The notes beneath the pieces are model-generated. The model was not told the origin of the DNA, ran no database searches, and was given only the letters and a program-made list of their open reading frames with translations. Below, one piece after another: positions 6,217-8,610 of a stretch of DNA of 8,610 bases (position 1 is its first letter; the number at the start of each line of letters is the position of its first letter). A program made the translations under genes and the position numbers. Source of the stretch: Bacteroidota bacterium (lineage in GTDB: Bacteria > Bacteroidota > Bacteroidia > B-17B0 > Aurantibacillaceae); the NCBI GenBank assembly GCA_947449125.1, contig CANFQR010000042.1, positions 1-8,610 on the forward strand, given 5' to 3'.

Positions 6217-8610
6217 TAATTATTTTAGTTCCGGATTCATTTGTGTTTGCAACCGATTTATCTAGCATTGAAACACGCTGGCCTTTGCCGGTAAGTTTAG
6301 TATTAATTTCCAAAATATTATTAATGGTGCTTGTGCCTAAAGATTTATGGCCTGTTTTTGCATGTTCTTTTGCTTTAATTAAACCAATGCCATTATCTTC
6401 TATTACAATTACTAATTTTGAAAGGCCTTCTTTTTTAAAACTAATACTTAATTTACCTCTTGCTTGTTTAGGCAAAATACCATGAATTATACAATTTTCG
6501 ACATGAGGTTGTATAATCATATTAGGAATTTTAATTTCATCTGTCTTTAAATTCTCATCAATAATAATTTCGAAATCAAATTTATCCTTAAATCGTTCTT
6601 TTTCTAATTCCAAATAATAGTTTAATCTCACAATTTCATCATTTATTAGAATATCACTTTGAGAAGCTTTTTCAATAATCATTCTGATTAATCTTGAAAA
6701 TTTAGCAAGATATTCGCTGGCTTTTAAACCATTATTGGTATTAATATAATTTTGAATTGATGTTAACGAATTAAAAATAAAGTGTGGACTGAGTAATGCA
6801 CTCATAGCCTGATGTTTTAATAAATTAATTTGTTGTTCTTGTTTTAAACGACTAGTTGCTTTTGCTTTTACACGGTTTACCCAAAAAAGACTTGCGCCAC
6901 TAATTATCAGCAAAAACAAGGCAGTAATTATCCAGTAAATTAATTGGGTTTCGGTTAGTTTTACATCTTTTTTAATTAAAATTGCTGTGCTGTTGCTCCA
7001 CGAAACATTATCTATAGAAGTTGAAATTTCTATGCTATGTTTTCCTCCTGCAAGTGTACCAAGGTTAAAAGTGGTATTATCAATCATTTTCCACTCCCCT
7101 TTATTTTTTCTGTATCTATAAAATTGCTTTCCTGGTTTATTGAAATAAGGACTGTAAAAATTTATTGAAATATCGCCTTGGTTTGAGGTTAAGAAAATTG
7201 TATCGTTGGTGCCAAAATAATTTTTACCATCAATAGTCACATCATTAACTACAACCGGCTTTAAAACTGTATTAAACTTATTAATCTGATTAACCTCTGC
7301 AAAAGAAATACCTCTGGCTGTTGATATGCAAACAATATTATTGGCAAAACAAATGTCGTTTATTGAGTTTGATGGTAAACCGCTTGCCTTATTTAAAATT
7401 TTTAACGGGTTAAAATTGTTATCGCAAATAAAAACACCATCAAGGGTGGCTAACCAAATTTGATTATTGATTGATTTAATTTTTTTTACGCCGTTTAATC
7501 TTAAATTTCCGACTTGTTGTATTATTATTCTGGAGTTTAGTTCTGTAATACCCGCCTCATGCGCTGCATATAGCTTACCGTTAATCTGTGCAATATTATT
7601 TATTTTGTAATTTAATTCGGGCGAAACAATATAATTATATTTTTTAGTGCTAAAATTGTAAATAAAAAAACCTGTACTGGTTGCAATATAAAGCGAATCG
7701 CCCTGCTTAAATAAATCGTTTACCGAAATTCTGTAATCGGGAAAAGAAATTAAAGTATCTAATGTTTTTGATAAGTCTTGGTTACACAAGAGAATGTTAG
7801 CTTGCCAATCTGCCACCACATTGTTTTTATTTTCGATTGGCAAAAACTGTTTTATAATTACCGGTTTTAATTTATAGGTTGTTTTTAAATCAGAAATAAT
7901 GGTTGGTGTTACATCAAACTGGTTTCGTTTTGAGTAATACAATATTCCATTTACATCATTAACGGCATTTATTGGTTCTGCAATATATTCATCGGGGTGC
8001 GATAAAATTTTGCTTTGGTATGTATTAATATTTAAGGCAAATAAACCATTGCCTGTGGCTGCAAAAATCATGTTTTGTTTTAAATACACCTGATTAACAT
8101 TAAGAACTTTGCCTTTGTAATTAAAACTAACAGAATTAAAAAAACTGTTTTGGATAAAATAAACGCCATCGCTATAGGTTCCTATCCAAATATTTTTTTG
8201 ATTATCGTTATAAATACAATTTATTAATGTTGGCGGAATACCAAGCAGATTAAATACATCATACGTATAACCATTTTCATATAAATATAAATTTTCTTCA
8301 GGGTAAGCGGTAAACCAAATTCTATTATAATCATCCGAAATTAATTTAGTAATACTTTTTTCGCCTCCTAATAAAAAGGTACTTCCTTTAGTTTCGTATT
8401 TTGGTACAATTTCTTTTTCTATGTTATAATTATTTAAAACAATTAATTTTCCTGAAGCGCCAATAATTAATTTACCATCTTTAGATTGAGTTATACAATT
8501 GATTTTAGTATTCTTTAAAACATCTAATTTTTTATGAGTGCCTGAGCTTACATCATAAAGCCCGTTTGTTCGCCCAACTAGTATTTTGTTATCAGCAGTT
8601 TTATAAATAC
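6200..8610 (-). CDS. Propeller-type sensor histidine kinase, LytS/YehU family (5' end outside window)
   Basis: 802 residues are visible and the frame is open to the right edge, so the N-terminus is missing. The GTG at 8089 lies in mid-domain and is not the start. First come two-component-regulator propeller repeats, e.g. ILVGRTNGLYDV (about 8550-8585), NIWIGTYSDGVYF (about 8160-8198), MIFAATGNGLFAL and IWLATLDGVFI. Then comes a Y_Y_Y domain (about 6970-7170; FYRYRKNKGEWKMI ... GGKHSIEI), one membrane helix (about 6878-6943), and a His_kinase domain with SPHFIFNSLTSIQNYI (phospho-accepting His at 6782-6784), N-box QPHVENCIIHG (about 6478-6510) and G-box EDNGIGL. The propeller should sense a periplasmic ligand; the kinase faces the cytoplasm. 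The usual A-Q-M-N before PHF is A-L-L-S here, and the N-box has His and Cys at otherwise hydrophobic or small positions, but the key E, N, H and G residues remain. Partners of this class are usually LytTR regulators; none is visible. Confidence 0.92.
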   Translation of the reverse strand, partial: IYKTADNKILVGRTNGLYDVSSGTHKKLDVLKNTKINCITQSKDGKLIIGASGKLIVLNNYNIEKEIVPKYETKGSTFLLGGEKSITKLISDDYNRIWFTAYPEENLYLYENGYTYDVFNLLGIPPTLINCIYNDNQKNIWIGTYSDGVYFIQNSFFNSVSFNYKGKVLNVNQVYLKQNMIFAATGNGLFALNINTYQSKILSHPDEYIAEPINAVNDVNGILYYSKRNQFDVTPTIISDLKTTYKLKPVIIKQFLPIENKNNVVADWQANILLCNQDLSKTLDTLISFPDYRISVNDLFKQGDSLYIATSTGFFIYNFSTKKYNYIVSPELNYKINNIAQINGKLYAAHEAGITELNSRIIIQQVGNLRLNGVKKIKSINNQIWLATLDGVFICDNNFNPLKILNKASGLPSNSINDICFANNIVCISTARGISFAEVNQINKFNTVLKPVVVNDVTIDGKNYFGTNDTIFLTSNQGDISINFYSPYFNKPGKQFYRYRKNKGEWKMIDNTTFNLGTLAGGKHSIEISTSIDNVSWSNSTAILIKKDVKLTETQLIYWIITALFLLIISGASLFWVNRVKAKATSRLKQEQQINLLKHQAMSALLSPHFIFNSLTSIQNYINTNNGLKASEYLAKFSRLIRMIIEKASQSDILINDEIVRLNYYLELEKERFKDKFDFEIIIDENLKTDEIKIPNMIIQPHVENCIIHGILPKQARGKLSISFKKEGLSKLVIVIEDNGIGLIKAKEHAKTGHKSLGTSTINNILEINTKLTGKGQRVSMLDKSVANTNESGTKIIIELEQ

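Noticed and set aside
6243..6485. + strand frame opposite the kinase ATPase domain
   Set aside because: Shadow of a well-conserved kinase domain.
6200..8089. Kinase gene starting at the GTG at 8089
   Set aside because: The same frame stays open from 8090 to 8608 and encodes further propeller repeats (e.g. NIWIGTYSDGVYF), so the gene continues past the right edge.

Overview
The window looks like a chromosomal segment of an AT-rich member of the Bacteroidota. Four things point there: a Rho factor with a long acidic insert after its N-terminal domain, a secreted protein with a gliding-motility-type (CHU_C / type IX secretion) C-terminal domain, DUF4476 and DUF4199 proteins typical of the phylum, and promoters of the Bacteroidota form (TTG ... 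TAnnTTTG) with no clear Shine-Dalgarno sequences. I see no tRNA, rRNA, CRISPR array, integrase or transposase. No gene-free stretch exceeds about 220 bases.

Left part, + strand (1-4411). The C-terminal part of a mannose-1-phosphate guanylyltransferase enters from the left edge. Next, behind a good Bacteroidota promoter, come a secreted DUF4476 protein and a small membrane-anchored haem-binding-domain protein with a CxxCH motif. An AT-only hairpin followed by a T-run separates these from rho (transcription termination factor). rho has a leader with a possible -7 box and a stem-loop, and is followed 26 bases later by a four-helix DUF4199 membrane protein, probably cotranscribed.

Middle (4433-5208), - strand. 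A complete mazEF-type toxin-antitoxin pair is convergent with rho-DUF4199. The antitoxin comes first and the reading frames overlap by 10 bases. Its own promoter is a near-consensus TTG-N20-TAACTTTG, and the -7 box lies between the arms of a 7-bp inverted repeat that is a candidate operator. Upstream of that promoter is a 60-bp exact copy of the segment of mazF that encodes the catalytic core (residues 39-57). Recognisable but diverged mazF homology continues for about 23 more bases, so this is a toxin-gene relic. I take it as the remains of a second, tandem toxin gene, with the exact tract perhaps homogenised by recombination.

Right part (5209-8610), - strand. A very large sensor histidine kinase (two-component-regulator propeller, Y_Y_Y domain, one membrane helix, LytS/YehU-type kinase domain) is open to the right edge, so its true start lies outside the window. 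Its 3' end overlaps by 17 bases the beginning of a secreted type IX-type protein with Ig-like repeats. That second gene has no ATG available and seems to start at TTG, which suggests translational coupling. The pair may form a sensing/surface-protein operon with no response regulator visible here.

The most unusual structure is the mazF core duplication beside the mazEF control region. The rest is largely ordinary chromosomal content.
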